DNA of 64,000 bases from Luteimonas sp. FCS-9 (GTDB lineage Bacteria > Pseudomonadota > Gammaproteobacteria > Xanthomonadales > Xanthomonadaceae). Location: contig NZ_LASZ01000011.1 of the NCBI RefSeq assembly GCF_001014645.1, forward strand, positions 62,001 to 126,000. Reading direction: 5' to 3'. The notes under the pieces were generated by a model that did not search any database, was not told the origin of the DNA, and saw only the letters and a list, made by a program, of their open reading frames with translations. Numbering within the stretch: position 1 is the stretch's first letter; each line of letters starts with the position of its first letter. Below, piece by piece: positions 8,396 through 17,949 of this stretch. The position numbers were made by a program, and so were the translations under genes.

Positions 8396-9616
8396 CTAGC
8401 GCCCGGCCTGCAGTGCGTCGAGGATGCGGCGCCCCGCACGACCGTCGTCGGGCGACAGCCCCAGCCGGCGCTGCTCGGCCTGGATCGCGCGTCGCGTCGC
8501 GGTGCCGATCATGCCGTCGACCTCGCCGATGTCGTGGCCGCGCGCCACCAGCAGCGTCTGCAGTTCCCGGCGCTGGGCGCGCGAGAGGCCCGGATCGTCG
8601 GTCGGCCATGCCGCGACGAGCCCCGTGCCGCCGCGCAGCCGGTCGGCCAGCAGCGCGATCGCCAGCGCGTAGCTCTCGGCCGCGTTGTACGAGTAGATGG
8701 CGTCGTAGTTGCGCAGCACCAGGAACGCCGGCCCCGTCGCGCCGGTGGGCGCGATCACCGCGGCGCGCGTGTCGCCGGCCGGCAATGCGCCGCCGTCGAC
8801 GCGCACGATGCCGCGCGCGGCCCAGTCGGACACCGGCCGTCGGTTCGTGCGCCCGGCCTGCGCGATCGCGAATCCGGCCGGCAGCCTGACCTCGTAGCCC
8901 CAGGGCTGGCCGGTCCGCCAGCCGGCGCGCGCGAGGTAGTGCGCCGTCGAGGCCAGCGCGTCGGGGATGCTGTCGACCAGGTCGCGGCGCCCGTCGCCGT
9001 CGAAGTCCACGGCGATGCGCGCGTAGGTGCTCGGCATGAACTGGGTGTGGCCGAACGCGCCGGCCCAGGACCCGGTCAGGCCGGGATCGCGCAGGTCGCC
9101 GGCGTGCAACAACTTGAGCAGCGCGAGGAATTCGCCGCGGAAGAACGGCTGGCGGCGGCCGTTGCAGGCCAGCGTCGCCAGCGACACGCGCAGCGGTCGC
9201 TTGCCCGAGATACGGCCGTAGTCGCTCTCCACGCCCCAGACCGCGACGACCGTCTCGGCATCGACGCCGTGCTGCGCGGCCACCCGCGCCAGCAGGTCGC
9301 GGTGCTCGGCCAGCATCGCGCGGCCATCGGTCACGCGCTGCTCGTCCACCAGCCCGGCCAGGTAGTCCCACAGCGGCGTGGTGAACTCGGGCTGGGCGTC
9401 GAGCAGCGGCAGCACGCTCATGTCCGGCTGCAGGTCGGCGGTCAGGCGGTCGAAGGCCTCGCCGGGAATGCCCTGCCTGGCCGCATCGCCGCGGATCCCG
9501 GCCAGGCAGCGCGCGAACGCGGCGGCATCGGCCGGAGGCGGCGGTGCGGCCGCCGAGACGGCGCCGACGGCGCCCAGCAGCGCGAACACCATGGCAGTAC
9601 GGAGACGGGTCTTCAT
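8396..9616 (-). CDS. mltB: Lytic murein transglycosylase, MltB family, with peptidoglycan-binding domain (406 aa)
   Basis: A signal peptide ends near AVSAAA. The SLT_2 catalytic domain spans about residues 30-330, with the catalytic Glu in VWGVESDYG and the substrate-groove motif FGHTQFMPSTY. A PG_binding_1 domain forms the last 65 residues (RAQRRELQTLL to the end). The enzyme cleaves glycan strands of peptidoglycan to 1,6-anhydro products in the periplasm. There is no lipobox, so this is a soluble paralogue of MltB; many proteobacteria encode several. It converges on the gene ending at 8374. Confidence 0.92.
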   Translation of the reverse strand: MKTRLRTAMVFALLGAVGAVSAAAPPPPADAAAFARCLAGIRGDAARQGIPGEAFDRLTADLQPDMSVLPLLDAQPEFTTPLWDYLAGLVDEQRVTDGRAMLAEHRDLLARVAAQHGVDAETVVAVWGVESDYGRISGKRPLRVSLATLACNGRRQPFFRGEFLALLKLLHAGDLRDPGLTGSWAGAFGHTQFMPSTYARIAVDFDGDGRRDLVDSIPDALASTAHYLARAGWRTGQPWGYEVRLPAGFAIAQAGRTNRRPVSDWAARGIVRVDGGALPAGDTRAAVIAPTGATGPAFLVLRNYDAIYSYNAAESYALAIALLADRLRGGTGLVAAWPTDDPGLSRAQRRELQTLLVARGHDIGEVDGMIGTATRRAIQAEQRRLGLSPDDGRAGRRILDALQAGR

Positions 9617-9768
9617 CGGCGGGGCTCCTGGACGGGACGGCGATGCCACTGTGCACGAGCGCAGGCGCGCTGCGGGCGTCGCACCGGCATCGGTTTCATG
9701 CGTGGCTCAGCGGCCAGCGGTGCGGCGACGCGGCACGCGACGGCGAGCACCACGCGCCGGGTCCGGCC

Positions 9769-10167
9769 TTATGCCACGTCGCCGTCGACGTAGTACCAGT
9801 GGCCGTCCTCGCGCACGAAACGACTGCGTTCGCGCATGCGCACCGCACTGCCGCCGCCCACGCGGTAGCGCGCGACGAACTCGACTTCGGCGCGGTCGTC
9901 GCCGAGCGCATCGGACGCGAGCACGTCCAGGCCCAGCCAGACCGGCTGCGGGCCGGTGAGGTCGAGATCGGCGGGCCGCGTGCGCGGATGCCAGCTCGCC
10001 CACAGGTAGTCGGCATCGTGGCGGACGTAGGCGCTGTAGCGCGCGCGCATCAGCGTTTCGGCATCGGGCGCCGGCGTGCCGGCATGGAAGACGCCGCAGC
10101 ATTCGGCGAAGGACAGGCGGCGGCCGCAGGGGCAGGCCGCGGTGGACGGGAGATCGGGAACGGGCAT
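9769..10167 (-). CDS. YchJ-like SEC-C motif protein (UPF0225), 132 aa
   Basis: The N-terminus carries a SEC-C-type zinc motif, [14 protein letters not shown], followed by a small NTF2-like fold region with the conserved MRARYSAYV and [11 protein letters not shown] segments and a WYYVDG ending. This is the YchJ arrangement. The role is unknown; SEC-C motifs bind zinc. Start chosen at MPVPDL, directly ahead of the zinc motif; the frame is open further upstream but without coding features. Confidence 0.85.
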   Translation of the reverse strand: MPVPDLPSTAACPCGRRLSFAECCGVFHAGTPAPDAETLMRARYSAYVRHDADYLWASWHPRTRPADLDLTGPQPVWLGLDVLASDALGDDRAEVEFVARYRVGGGSAVRMRERSRFVREDGHWYYVDGDVA

Positions 10168-10246
10168 CGCGCCATTGTGCAAGCGCGGCCTGCGGATCGC
10201 GAGCCTGCCGTGTCGGGCGGACGCGGTCGCGCGCATGGCACCGGCC

Positions 10247-10921
10247 TCACATCCAGCCGGTCGCGGCCAGCGACACCGCCTCGCCATCGCCGATGACGAA
10301 GTGGTCGAGCACGCGCACGTCGACCAGCGACAGCGCCTGGCGGATTGTGCTGGTCACCGTGCGGTCGGCGCCGCTCGGGCGGTTGCTGCCGCTGGGATGG
10401 TTGTGGCCGACGATGATGGCCGCGGCGTTGTGCGCGAGCGCGCGCCGTGCGAGTTCACGCGGATACACCTCGGCGTTGTCGATCGTGCCCTGGAACACTT
10501 CCTCGAACGCCAGCGCACGGTGCCGGGCGTCGAGGTAGAGCACGGCGAAGACTTCGTGGGGCAGGCCGCGCAGGCGCTGGGTGAAGTAGCGACCGGCGGT
10601 GCCGGGATCGGTGATCGTCTCGCCGCGTTCGAGGGTCTGGGCCAGCACCCGGTTGCCCACTTCGAGCGCGGCGCTCAGGCAACTGGCGCGCGCCATCCCC
10701 AGGCCCGGCAGTTGCGCGAGCCCTTGCGGCCCGCGTTCGAGCAGCGCGCGCAGCGAGCCGTGGTCCTTGAGCAGACGGCGGCCGGTCGCCACTGCGTCCA
10801 TGCCGCGCAGGCCCGAGCCCAGGAAGATCGCCAGCAACTCCGCGTCCGACAGGGCACCGGCGCCGCGCGCAAAGAGTTTTTCGCGCGGTCGCTCGCTCTT
10901 GGGCCATTTCGATATGTGCAT
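10247..10921 (-). CDS. radC: RadC family JAB/MPN protein (224 aa)
   Basis: An N-terminal helix-hairpin-helix region (LPGLGMARA) precedes the RadC metalloprotease-like fold. The JAMM signature HNHPSG...PSGAD is intact ([16 protein letters not shown]), as is the ELARRAL helix. Despite its name the family's role in repair is unproven. The gene is divergent from coaC, which reproduces the radC-dfp-dut order of many gammaproteobacteria. The start MHISKWP is the usual family start. Confidence 0.93.
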   Translation of the reverse strand: MHISKWPKSERPREKLFARGAGALSDAELLAIFLGSGLRGMDAVATGRRLLKDHGSLRALLERGPQGLAQLPGLGMARASCLSAALEVGNRVLAQTLERGETITDPGTAGRYFTQRLRGLPHEVFAVLYLDARHRALAFEEVFQGTIDNAEVYPRELARRALAHNAAAIIVGHNHPSGSNRPSGADRTVTSTIRQALSLVDVRVLDHFVIGDGEAVSLAATGWM

Positions 10922-11101
10922 GGTCGCTTCCGTGTGGAAGCCGGCACCGGCGGCGGACGCGACGAGGGGCGTTCCGGGGAGGCAGGCCGCCGGTGCCGGC
11001 GGGACCTGTATTGCAGCGTCCCGGCGACGACGCGCGCAGCCGGCGGCCCACGCGGCTTCGGGTAAGCTGTCGTTCGATTTTCCGGTAGGGCTTCCCCGAG
11101 C

Positions 11102-11653
11102 ATGGCTGGCGCGTCGACCTCGCTGCATGGGCAGCGCATCCTGCTGTGCGTGTGCGGCGGCATCGCCGCCTACAAGGCGGCCGATCTCGTCCGGCGGCTG
11201 CGCGATGCCGGGGCCCAGGTACGCGTGGCGATGACCGACGGCGCGCAGCGGTTCGTCTCGGCCGCGACGTTCCAGGCGGTGTCCGGCGAGCCGGTGCGCA
11301 CCACGCTGTGGGATCCCAGCGCCGAGGCCGCGATGGGGCATATCGAACTGGCGCGCTGGGCCACGCGCGTGGTCGTGGCGCCGGCGACCGCGAACACCCT
11401 GGCCAAGCTCGCCCACGGCTTCGCCGACAATCTGGTGACCACGCTGTGCCTGGCGACGACCGCGCCGCTGACCGTGTGCCCGGCGATGAACCACCGCATG
11501 TGGCTGCACCCGGCCACGCAGGCCAACCTCGCGCTGCTGCGCGAGCGCGGCGCGCAGGTCGTGGGCCCGGACGACGGCCCGCTGGCCGAGGGCGAATCGG
11601 GCCCCGGCCGGCTCGCCGAGCCGGCGGCGATCGTCGCGGCGCTGCCGGCATGA
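11102..11653 (+). CDS. coaC: Phosphopantothenoylcysteine decarboxylase (CoaC half of split CoaBC), 183 aa
   Basis: The flavoprotein decarboxylates phosphopantothenoylcysteine in coenzyme A synthesis. Visible motifs are the N-terminal GGIAAYKAADLVRRL, the active-site His in MGHIELARWA, and the PAMNHRMW substrate motif. The C-terminal GPGRLAEP segment normally carries on into CoaB in bacterial CoaBC (about 400 aa). Here a TGA at 11651-11653 ends the protein, and CoaB starts in the next frame at an overlapping ATGA. It is either a true split with coupling or a one-base frameshift. Confidence 0.88.
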   Translation: MAGASTSLHGQRILLCVCGGIAAYKAADLVRRLRDAGAQVRVAMTDGAQRFVSAATFQAVSGEPVRTTLWDPSAEAAMGHIELARWATRVVVAPATANTLAKLAHGFADNLVTTLCLATTAPLTVCPAMNHRMWLHPATQANLALLRERGAQVVGPDDGPLAEGESGPGRLAEPAAIVAALPA

Positions 11654-12318
11654 GCGCGTCCCTCGCCGGCCGTCGCATGGTCGTGAGCGCCGGTCCGACC
11701 TACGAGGACCTCGACCCGGTGCGGTTCCTGGGCAATCGCAGCAGCGGCAAGATGGGCTTCGCGGTCGCTGCCGCGGCAGCGCGCGCCGGCGCCGACGTGC
11801 TGCTGGTCGCCGGCCCGGTGCACCTGCCCACGCCCGACGGCGTGGCGCGCGTGGACGTACGCTCGGCCGCACAGATGCACGCGGCGGTGTTCGACGCGTT
11901 GCCGGCCGACGTCTACGTGGGCGCGGCCGCGGTCGCCGACTTCACCCCGGCCCAGGTCGCGCCCTCGAAGATCAAGAAGCGCCCCGGCGAAGATGGCCTG
12001 ACGCTGCACCTGGTGCGCACGCGCGACATCCTCGCCGAGCTCGCCGCCGATGCGCGCCGCCCGCGGCTGGTCGTCGGCTTCGCCGCCGAGACCGACGACG
12101 TCGACGGCAACGCCCGCCATAAGCTCGCCGCCAAGCGCGTCGACCTGGTCGCGGCCAACCGCGTCGGCATCGCCGGCAGCGGGTTCGAGGGCGACGACAA
12201 CACACTGCTGGTGCACGACGCGGCCGGCCAGCGCCGGTTCGGGCCCGGCCCCAAGACCGCGATCGCGGCCGAGCTGGTCGCGCTGATCGCCCAACGCCTC
12301 GTTCCGGAGCCGCCATGA
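11650..12318 (+). CDS. coaB: Phosphopantothenate-cysteine ligase (CoaB half of split CoaBC), 222 aa
   Basis: The enzyme joins cysteine to 4'-phosphopantothenate using CTP. Motifs: [14 protein letters not shown] and NRSSGKMG at the N-terminus, AAVADF, the catalytic loop SKIKK near residue 110, and AANRVG for nucleotide binding. The ATG lies in the ATGA overlap with coaC, and the stop overlaps the dut start in the same way (12315-12318). The open frame extends upstream through coaC, so a fused product would need only one base removed near 11640-11650. Confidence 0.88.
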   Translation: MSASLAGRRMVVSAGPTYEDLDPVRFLGNRSSGKMGFAVAAAAARAGADVLLVAGPVHLPTPDGVARVDVRSAAQMHAAVFDALPADVYVGAAAVADFTPAQVAPSKIKKRPGEDGLTLHLVRTRDILAELAADARRPRLVVGFAAETDDVDGNARHKLAAKRVDLVAANRVGIAGSGFEGDDNTLLVHDAAGQRRFGPGPKTAIAAELVALIAQRLVPEPP

Positions 12319-12773
12319 GCCACATCCTCGACGTCCGCGTGCTCGATGCCCGTTTCGGGCAGCAGTGGCCGCTGCCCGCCTACGCCACCGAGGGCAGCGC
12401 CGGCCTCGACCTGCGCGCCGCGCTCGACGAGCCGCTGGCGCTGCTGCCCGGCGATGTCGCGCTGGTGCCCTCGGGCCTGGCGATCCACATCGGCGATCCG
12501 GGCCTGTGCGCGGTCGTGCTGCCGCGCTCGGGGCTGGGCCACAAGCACGGCATCGTGCTGGGCAACGGCACCGGCCTGATCGACGCCGACTACCAGGGGC
12601 CGCTGATGATCAGCGTCTGGCATCGCGGCAAGGATGCCTTCACCATCGAGCCGGGCGACCGGATCGCGCAGCTGGTGCTGCTGCCGGTCGTGCGCGCCAC
12701 GCTCAACGTGGTGGATACGTTCGTGGACACCGCGCGCGGGGCCGGGGGATTCGGGCATTCGGGCGTGCGCTGA
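12315..12773 (+). CDS. dut: dUTP diphosphatase (152 aa)
   Basis: The trimeric dUTPase hydrolyses dUTP to dUMP. All five motifs are present: [31 protein letters not shown] (uracil pocket), [11 protein letters not shown] and the C-terminal [10 protein letters not shown] lid. Length is standard for the family. Start overlaps the coaB stop. Confidence 0.97.
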   Translation: MSHILDVRVLDARFGQQWPLPAYATEGSAGLDLRAALDEPLALLPGDVALVPSGLAIHIGDPGLCAVVLPRSGLGHKHGIVLGNGTGLIDADYQGPLMISVWHRGKDAFTIEPGDRIAQLVLLPVVRATLNVVDTFVDTARGAGGFGHSGVR

Positions 12774-12785
12774 TAGGGGTAGGCG

Positions 12786-15095
12786 ATGCGCGAGAAGGAT
12801 CCGCAGCGGACACGCGAACTGATGGCGCAGCTGCGGCCCGCGGCCCCGGCGCTGGCCGCCGTGCTGGCGCTGCTGGCCCTGTGGTGCGCCTGGCACGGGG
12901 TGCGGCAGCTGCAGGCCGGACAGCGCGGCGCCAGCGTCGAGCAGGCACGCGACGCGGCGGTCGATGCGACGTCGCAGGCGCTGCAGGCCGAGCTGCGGCG
13001 CATGGGCGAGCGCCTGGCCAGCGCACCGGTGCAGCGCGCGCTCGCCGCCGGCGACCTCACCGCCGCAGGCACGTCCCTCGGCGACGGCTGGCCGGGCGCG
13101 ACCGCCGCCGCGGTGGTGCCGCGCGACCTGCGCAGCGAGTACGACGCGCTCGGCGACGGCCGCTTCGGCCGGCTGGCAGCGCTCGAGGGCGCGCTCGCCG
13201 CCGGCGCGCCGGTGCTGACGGTCGCCGGTGGCCCGCCCGGGCCGCGGGTGCTGGTCACCGCGCCGGCGCGCGCGGGCGAGCGGCTGGCGGGCGTGGCGAT
13301 CGTCGAGCTTCCGCTCGACCATGCGACCGCGGGCCTGGCGGCCGCGGAGGTCGACCCGGCGACCTACGTCGCGCTGCGCCAGGGCAGCCACACGATCCTG
13401 GCGCGCGGCGAGGCCGCGCTGTCGAACGTCGCCGAGCGCCTGGGCCGACCGGTGCCCGGCACGCAATTGCGGATCGTCGCGGCCGCGCCGCACGTCGGCG
13501 CGCCCCCGTTCGGGCTCCGGGCGCTGCCGCTGTTCGCGCTCGCGATCGCGCTGCTGGCGCTGGCCTGGGCCGCCTGGGCGCTGCCACGGCGACGATGGAC
13601 GCAGGACGCCGGCGCCGAGCCCGACGCCGCGCCGACGCTGGCCCAATCGCTGGCTGCGGACCGCAACGACCGCGACGCACCGACGCCCGCACGGACCGCT
13701 GCGCCACGCCCGGCACCGCCCGGGCTGGATGCCGGCATCTTCCGAGCCTACGACATCCGCGGCATCGTCGGGCGCTCGCTCGATGCCGGCGCCGCCGAAC
13801 GCATCGGTCGCGCGATCGGCACGCTGATGCACGAGCGCGACCTCGACGAGATCGTCGTCGGTCGCGACGGCCGGCTGTCGGGCCCCGAGCTCATCGCCGG
13901 CCTCGTCGCGGGGCTGCGCGCGAGCGGGCGCAACGTGGTCGACATCGGCCTGGTGCCGACGCCGTTGACCTACTTCGCCGCCTACCACCTGCGCACCGGA
14001 TGCTGCGTGTCGGTCACCGGCAGCCACAACCCGCCCGAGTACAACGGCTTCAAGATCGTCGTCGGCGGCGACACGCTGTCGGGCGAGGCGATCGCCGACC
14101 TGCACGCGCGCATCGCCGCCGACCGGCTGTACGCCGCGCCGGTGCCGGGCGGCCTGGTCGAACGCGACGTGGCCGACGACTACGTCCGGCGCATCGCCGA
14201 CGACATCCAGATCGCACGGCCGCTGAAGGTCGTCGTCGACGCCGGCAATGGCGCGGCGGGCGAGTTGGGCCCGCGCGTGCTCGAGGCGATCGGCGCCGAC
14301 GTGGTCGCGCTGCACTGCGAGATCGACGGCACCTTCCCGCACCACCATCCCGACCCGAGCGAACCGCGCAACCTGGCCGACCTCATCGATGCCGTGCAGC
14401 GCGTCGGCGCCGACCTGGGCGTCGCGTTCGACGGCGACGGCGACCGGCTGGGCGTGATCACCGCGACCGGTGCGACGATCGATGCCGACCGCCTGCTGAT
14501 GCTGTTCGCGGCCGACCTGCTCGAACGCAACCCCGGCGCGATGATCGTCCACGACGTCAAATGCACCGGGCGGCTGACCGGCCACGTGCTGCGCCATGGC
14601 GGCAGCCCGTTGATGTGGAAGACGGGCCACTCGCTGATCAAGGCCAAGATGCGCGAGACCGGCGCCGAGCTGGCCGGCGAGATGAGCGGCCACTTCTTCT
14701 TCGCCGAGCGCTGGTTCGGCTTCGACGACGGCATCTACGCCGCGGCGCGGTTGCTGGAGATCCTCGCGCTGCATGCCGATCCGACCGCCACGCTCGACGC
14801 ACTGCCGGCCGGCGTGTCGACACCCGAGCTCAAGGTCGAGGTGCCCGGCGGCGATCCGCATGCGTTCGTGGCCCGATTCCTGGCGCAGGCCGCGTTCGAC
14901 GGCGCCCGGCTGTCGACGATCGATGGCTTGCGCGCGGACTGGCCCGATGGCTGGGGCCTGGTGCGTGCGTCGAACACGACCCCGGTGCTGGTGCTGCGCT
15001 TCGATGCCGACGACGCGCCGGCCCTGGCGCGGATCCAGCAGCTGTTCCGCGAGCGCCTGCTCGCGGTCGAACCGGATCTGACGCTGCCGTTCTGA
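12786..15095 (+). CDS. xanA: Phosphomannomutase/phosphoglucomutase with N-terminal membrane sensor-like extension (769 aa)
   Basis: Residues about 18-36 and 250-275 are membrane helices flanking a roughly 210-residue extracytoplasmic region. The mutase proper begins near residue 315 (AGIFRAYDIRGIVG). The phosphoserine loop TGSHNPPEYNG, metal loop DGDGDRLG, sugar loop GEMSGHFFF and phosphate loop RASNTTPV are all intact. The enzyme interconverts hexose 1- and 6-phosphates for exopolysaccharide, LPS and nucleotide-sugar synthesis. Pseudomonas algC and Xanthomonas xanA lie in the same dfp-dut context, and long membrane-extended forms are known there. The role of the extension is not known to me. 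Confidence 0.9.
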   Translation: MREKDPQRTRELMAQLRPAAPALAAVLALLALWCAWHGVRQLQAGQRGASVEQARDAAVDATSQALQAELRRMGERLASAPVQRALAAGDLTAAGTSLGDGWPGATAAAVVPRDLRSEYDALGDGRFGRLAALEGALAAGAPVLTVAGGPPGPRVLVTAPARAGERLAGVAIVELPLDHATAGLAAAEVDPATYVALRQGSHTILARGEAALSNVAERLGRPVPGTQLRIVAAAPHVGAPPFGLRALPLFALAIALLALAWAAWALPRRRWTQDAGAEPDAAPTLAQSLAADRNDRDAPTPARTAAPRPAPPGLDAGIFRAYDIRGIVGRSLDAGAAERIGRAIGTLMHERDLDEIVVGRDGRLSGPELIAGLVAGLRASGRNVVDIGLVPTPLTYFAAYHLRTGCCVSVTGSHNPPEYNGFKIVVGGDTLSGEAIADLHARIAADRLYAAPVPGGLVERDVADDYVRRIADDIQIARPLKVVVDAGNGAAGELGPRVLEAIGADVVALHCEIDGTFPHHHPDPSEPRNLADLIDAVQRVGADLGVAFDGDGDRLGVITATGATIDADRLLMLFAADLLERNPGAMIVHDVKCTGRLTGHVLRHGGSPLMWKTGHSLIKAKMRETGAELAGEMSGHFFFAERWFGFDDGIYAAARLLEILALHADPTATLDALPAGVSTPELKVEVPGGDPHAFVARFLAQAAFDGARLSTIDGLRADWPDGWGLVRASNTTPVLVLRFDADDAPALARIQQLFRERLLAVEPDLTLPF

Positions 15096-15305
15096 GGCCT
15101 GCCGGGCGCGACACGCGGGCCCGGGCGCAGCGTGTTGACCGCGAATCGCCGCCGACGGACAGCCCGGCACCGGCAGCGCACTTGCCGATGGCCGGTCGCC
15201 GACCCCGCGACGCGGCCGATGCCGACACGCGCGCGGCCGCCCGGCCGATGCCCGCGCCCCACGGCCGGACCGATGCTGGCGGCACGCCGTTGCCGGAGCA
15301 TTCCG

Positions 15306-16199
15306 ATGCCGTTGCCGATCCGCCTGTCCGTCCTGATTCTGCTGTGCGCCGGCTGCCTGCCGGGTACCGCCCCGGCGCAGCCCGCACCCGGCAACCTCAT
15401 GCTCGCGACCGAGCTGCACGGCGAGATCGATGTCGGCGCCTACTACGTCAGCGAGAAGCTCGACGGTGTGCGCGGGCGCTGGGACGGCCGGGCGCTGTGG
15501 ACGCGCGGCGGCCATCGCATCGCGGCGCCGGACGCGTTCACGCACGGCTGGCCCGCGGTGCCGATGGACGGCGAACTGTGGATCGCGCGCGGCCGGTTCG
15601 AGGACGCGAGCGCGCTGGTGCGCGGCGCCGATCCGTCTGACCCGCGCTGGCACGCCCTGCGGTTCATGGTGTTCGACCTGCCCGCCCATCCCGGTCCGTT
15701 CTCCGCACGCGTCGCGGCGATGCGGCGGCTGGTCGCCGATACCGCGCATCCGCAGCTCGATGCCGTCGTGCAGGCGCGGCTGGCGTCACGGGCCGCGCTC
15801 GACGCGCGGCTGGCGGACGTCGTCGCCGGCGGCGGCGAAGGCCTGATGCTGCATCACCGCGACGCCCGCTACGGTGGCGGCCGCAGCCCTTCGCTGCGCA
15901 AGCTCAAGCCGTTCGACGACGCCGAGGCGCGGGTCGTCGGCCACACCCCGGGCCGGGGCAAGTACGCCGGCATGGTGGGCGCGCTCGTCGTCGAGCATTC
16001 CGACGGCCGGCGCTTCCGCATCGGCAGCGGCCTGCGCGATGCGCAGCGTGCCGACCCGCCCGCGATCGGCAGTTGGGTGACCTATCGCCATACCGGCGTC
16101 ACCAGCACCGGGCTGCCGCGGTTCGCGCGCTTCCTGCGGGTGCGCGACGACGAACCGCCGGGCCCGCCCCGGCCTGCTGCGTCCGGGCCGGCGCCGTGA
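15306..16199 (+). CDS. ATP-dependent DNA ligase, Lig E type, with signal peptide (297 aa)
   Basis: A signal peptide (hydrophobic LSVLILLCAGCLPG then TAPAQP) implies export. The adenylation motif is EKLDGVRGRW, with the nucleotidylated Lys near residue 50. Motif IV is GGGEGLMLH and motif V is LRKLKPFDD, followed by a short OB domain. This minimal two-domain form without extra domains is Lig E, which in other proteobacteria is periplasmic and has been linked to DNA uptake or biofilm DNA. The Cys in the signal could also make it a lipoprotein. It stands alone with 210 bp upstream. Confidence 0.85.
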   Translation: MPLPIRLSVLILLCAGCLPGTAPAQPAPGNLMLATELHGEIDVGAYYVSEKLDGVRGRWDGRALWTRGGHRIAAPDAFTHGWPAVPMDGELWIARGRFEDASALVRGADPSDPRWHALRFMVFDLPAHPGPFSARVAAMRRLVADTAHPQLDAVVQARLASRAALDARLADVVAGGGEGLMLHHRDARYGGGRSPSLRKLKPFDDAEARVVGHTPGRGKYAGMVGALVVEHSDGRRFRIGSGLRDAQRADPPAIGSWVTYRHTGVTSTGLPRFARFLRVRDDEPPGPPRPAASGPAP

Positions 16200-16291
16200 C
16201 CGGCGCCGGCACGTGGCATGCCGCGGCGACGGGCGCGCGCCACGCCGACGCATCCGATGGGGCGCATCGCGCGCAGCGCGGTGAAGGACGC

Positions 16292-17911
16292 CTAGGGCAG
16301 CGGGCCGTCGTCGCGGCGGTCCAGGTACGCCCGGGCCCAACGGTCGGCGACCTTGCCGGCCGCCTCGCGTCCGCCGAGGCCGAAGGCCAGCGCGACGGCG
16401 ACCGCCACCGCGCCCAGCACCAGGCCGAACGCGAGGTTGACGATGTCGTCGGCGATGCCCATCGCGCGCAGGCCCATCGCGATCACCAGGCCCAGGATCG
16501 CGACGCGGGCGATGCGCGACAGCCCGACGGCGTGGCCGGGATTGGCACGCTGGATCGCGCGCGCGGCGAGGTCGGCCAGCCAGTAGCCCACGACCAGGAT
16601 CACGCCGCCGAGCAGGATGTCGCCGCCGAAGGCGATGAACGTCGCCAGCAGGTCGCGCACGCCGCTGAAGCCCAGCCGGTGCGCGGCCTCGACGGTCGCG
16701 AACAGCAGGATGAAGAACAGGGCGACACGGCCCACGAAGGCGGACAGGCCGTCGCCGGCCCGCGGCACGGTCACCGGCGAGACCGGCGGGATCGGCGTGG
16801 TGTCGATCGGCCGCCCCGGCCCGGGCGCGCCAGCCGCGGCGATCGGGTCGGCCGTCGCCAGCGCCGCGTCCACCGGCGCGGGCGTGGCCGGCGTCGTGCC
16901 GAACGCGTCGCCCAGCCCCAGGCGCGCGGGCAGCCGGTCGAACCCGAGGTTCTCCAGCAGGCGGGTCAGCAGGCCGGCGACGAACCGGCCCAGGAACCAG
17001 GCGACGATCAGGATCAGCGCCGCGGCCAGGATGTTGGGCACCGCGGTCAGGAACAGCCCGAGCATCTCGCCGGCCGGCTCGGAGATCGCGCGGATCGCGA
17101 GCGCATCGAGCGCGGCGATCAGCGTCGGCACGATGACCAGGATGAAGGCCAGCGTGCCGCCCAGCTGCGACAGGCGCACGCCCTCGGTCACCTGCTCGCG
17201 GTTGCTGAAGCGGTCGATGCCGGTTGCGGCCAGCAGGTTGGTCACCAGGCCGCGGAGCACCTTGGCGACGAGCCAGCCGACCAGTCCGATCACGACCGCG
17301 GCGAAGACGTTGGGCAGCATCGAAGTGACCTGCGCGGTCATCTGCGACAGCGGCGCCATCAGCCCCTCGACGCGCAGCGCGCCGACGATCGCCGGCAGGA
17401 ACAACAGCAGCACCAGCCAGTAGACGACGTCGCCGAGCACGGCCGAGATCGGTCGCACGCCGGCCGACTCGGACAGTTTCTCGTCCCACCGCCCGGCCGC
17501 CATCAACCGGTTGATGCCCGCGCGCAGCACCGTCGCCAGCAGCCAGGCGACCAGCGCGAGCACGCCGGCGAGGATGATCCTGGGCAGGTAGAGCATGACC
17601 TCGGCCACGAGCGCCGAGAACGGCCCGTAGAGGCCGTCGAAGCGCAGCACGCTGAACACGCCGATCAACGCGATGATGATGACGAACCAGAACCCGATCG
17701 ATGCGGCCACCCGCACGATGTCGATCTGCGAGGCGGTCTGCGCGTTGACGCGTTCGTTGAGGCGCAGGCGGGTCAGGCCGCTGCGGATCAGGCCGCGTAC
17801 GAACAGCGCGACGATCAGGCCGACCACCAGGACAGCGATCGCGCCCAGGACGGTCGGCAGGTAATGGCCCAGGCTCAGTTCGAGTTGCCGGGCGAGCGTG
17901 TTGGGTTGCAT
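16292..17911 (-). CDS. Mechanosensitive-channel-like membrane protein with repeated TM-helix units (539 aa)
   Basis: The protein has about ten hydrophobic helices arranged as repeated units with glycine-rich motifs: IILAGVLALVAWLLA, VFAAVVIGLVGWLVA, NILAAALILIVAWFLG and ILLGGVILVVGYWLA. These match the conserved TM_helix repeat of the CmpX/small-conductance mechanosensitive channel-like proteins. A Pro/Thr-rich soluble loop separates the last two units near residues 345-390. The C-terminus (FGLGGREAAGKVADRW) resembles the MscS TM3 GLGG...A...A pattern. There is a strong ribosome site GCGAGGAGAG before the ATG. Probably an inner-membrane osmotic or stress channel; not the canonical MscS. Confidence 0.75.
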   Translation of the reverse strand: MQPNTLARQLELSLGHYLPTVLGAIAVLVVGLIVALFVRGLIRSGLTRLRLNERVNAQTASQIDIVRVAASIGFWFVIIIALIGVFSVLRFDGLYGPFSALVAEVMLYLPRIILAGVLALVAWLLATVLRAGINRLMAAGRWDEKLSESAGVRPISAVLGDVVYWLVLLLFLPAIVGALRVEGLMAPLSQMTAQVTSMLPNVFAAVVIGLVGWLVAKVLRGLVTNLLAATGIDRFSNREQVTEGVRLSQLGGTLAFILVIVPTLIAALDALAIRAISEPAGEMLGLFLTAVPNILAAALILIVAWFLGRFVAGLLTRLLENLGFDRLPARLGLGDAFGTTPATPAPVDAALATADPIAAAGAPGPGRPIDTTPIPPVSPVTVPRAGDGLSAFVGRVALFFILLFATVEAAHRLGFSGVRDLLATFIAFGGDILLGGVILVVGYWLADLAARAIQRANPGHAVGLSRIARVAILGLVIAMGLRAMGIADDIVNLAFGLVLGAVAVAVALAFGLGGREAAGKVADRWARAYLDRRDDGPLP

Positions 17912-17930
17912 GGGCGTCTCTCCTCGCAGG

Positions 17931-17949
17931 GATGCGGGCGGCCCGCATC
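17931..17949. promoter_or_regulatory. Perfect 19-nt palindrome in the leader of the channel gene
   Basis: GATGCGGGC-G-GCCCGCATC is perfectly symmetric. It lies 20 bp upstream of the channel start and immediately before the ribosome site. It could be an operator or an mRNA hairpin controlling translation. Confidence 0.4.

Noticed and set aside
12365..15640. Plus-strand open frame of about 1,090 codons through dut and xanA
   Set aside because: It is an out-of-frame shadow of dut, xanA and the ligase gene, made of Arg/Ala-rich low-complexity sequence.
11913..15749. Very long minus-strand open frame (over 1,200 codons) opposite coaB, dut and xanA
   Set aside because: It is Arg/Ala/Gly/His-rich with no domain, and the opposite strand carries intact motif-bearing genes. 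Long antisense frames are expected at this GC content.
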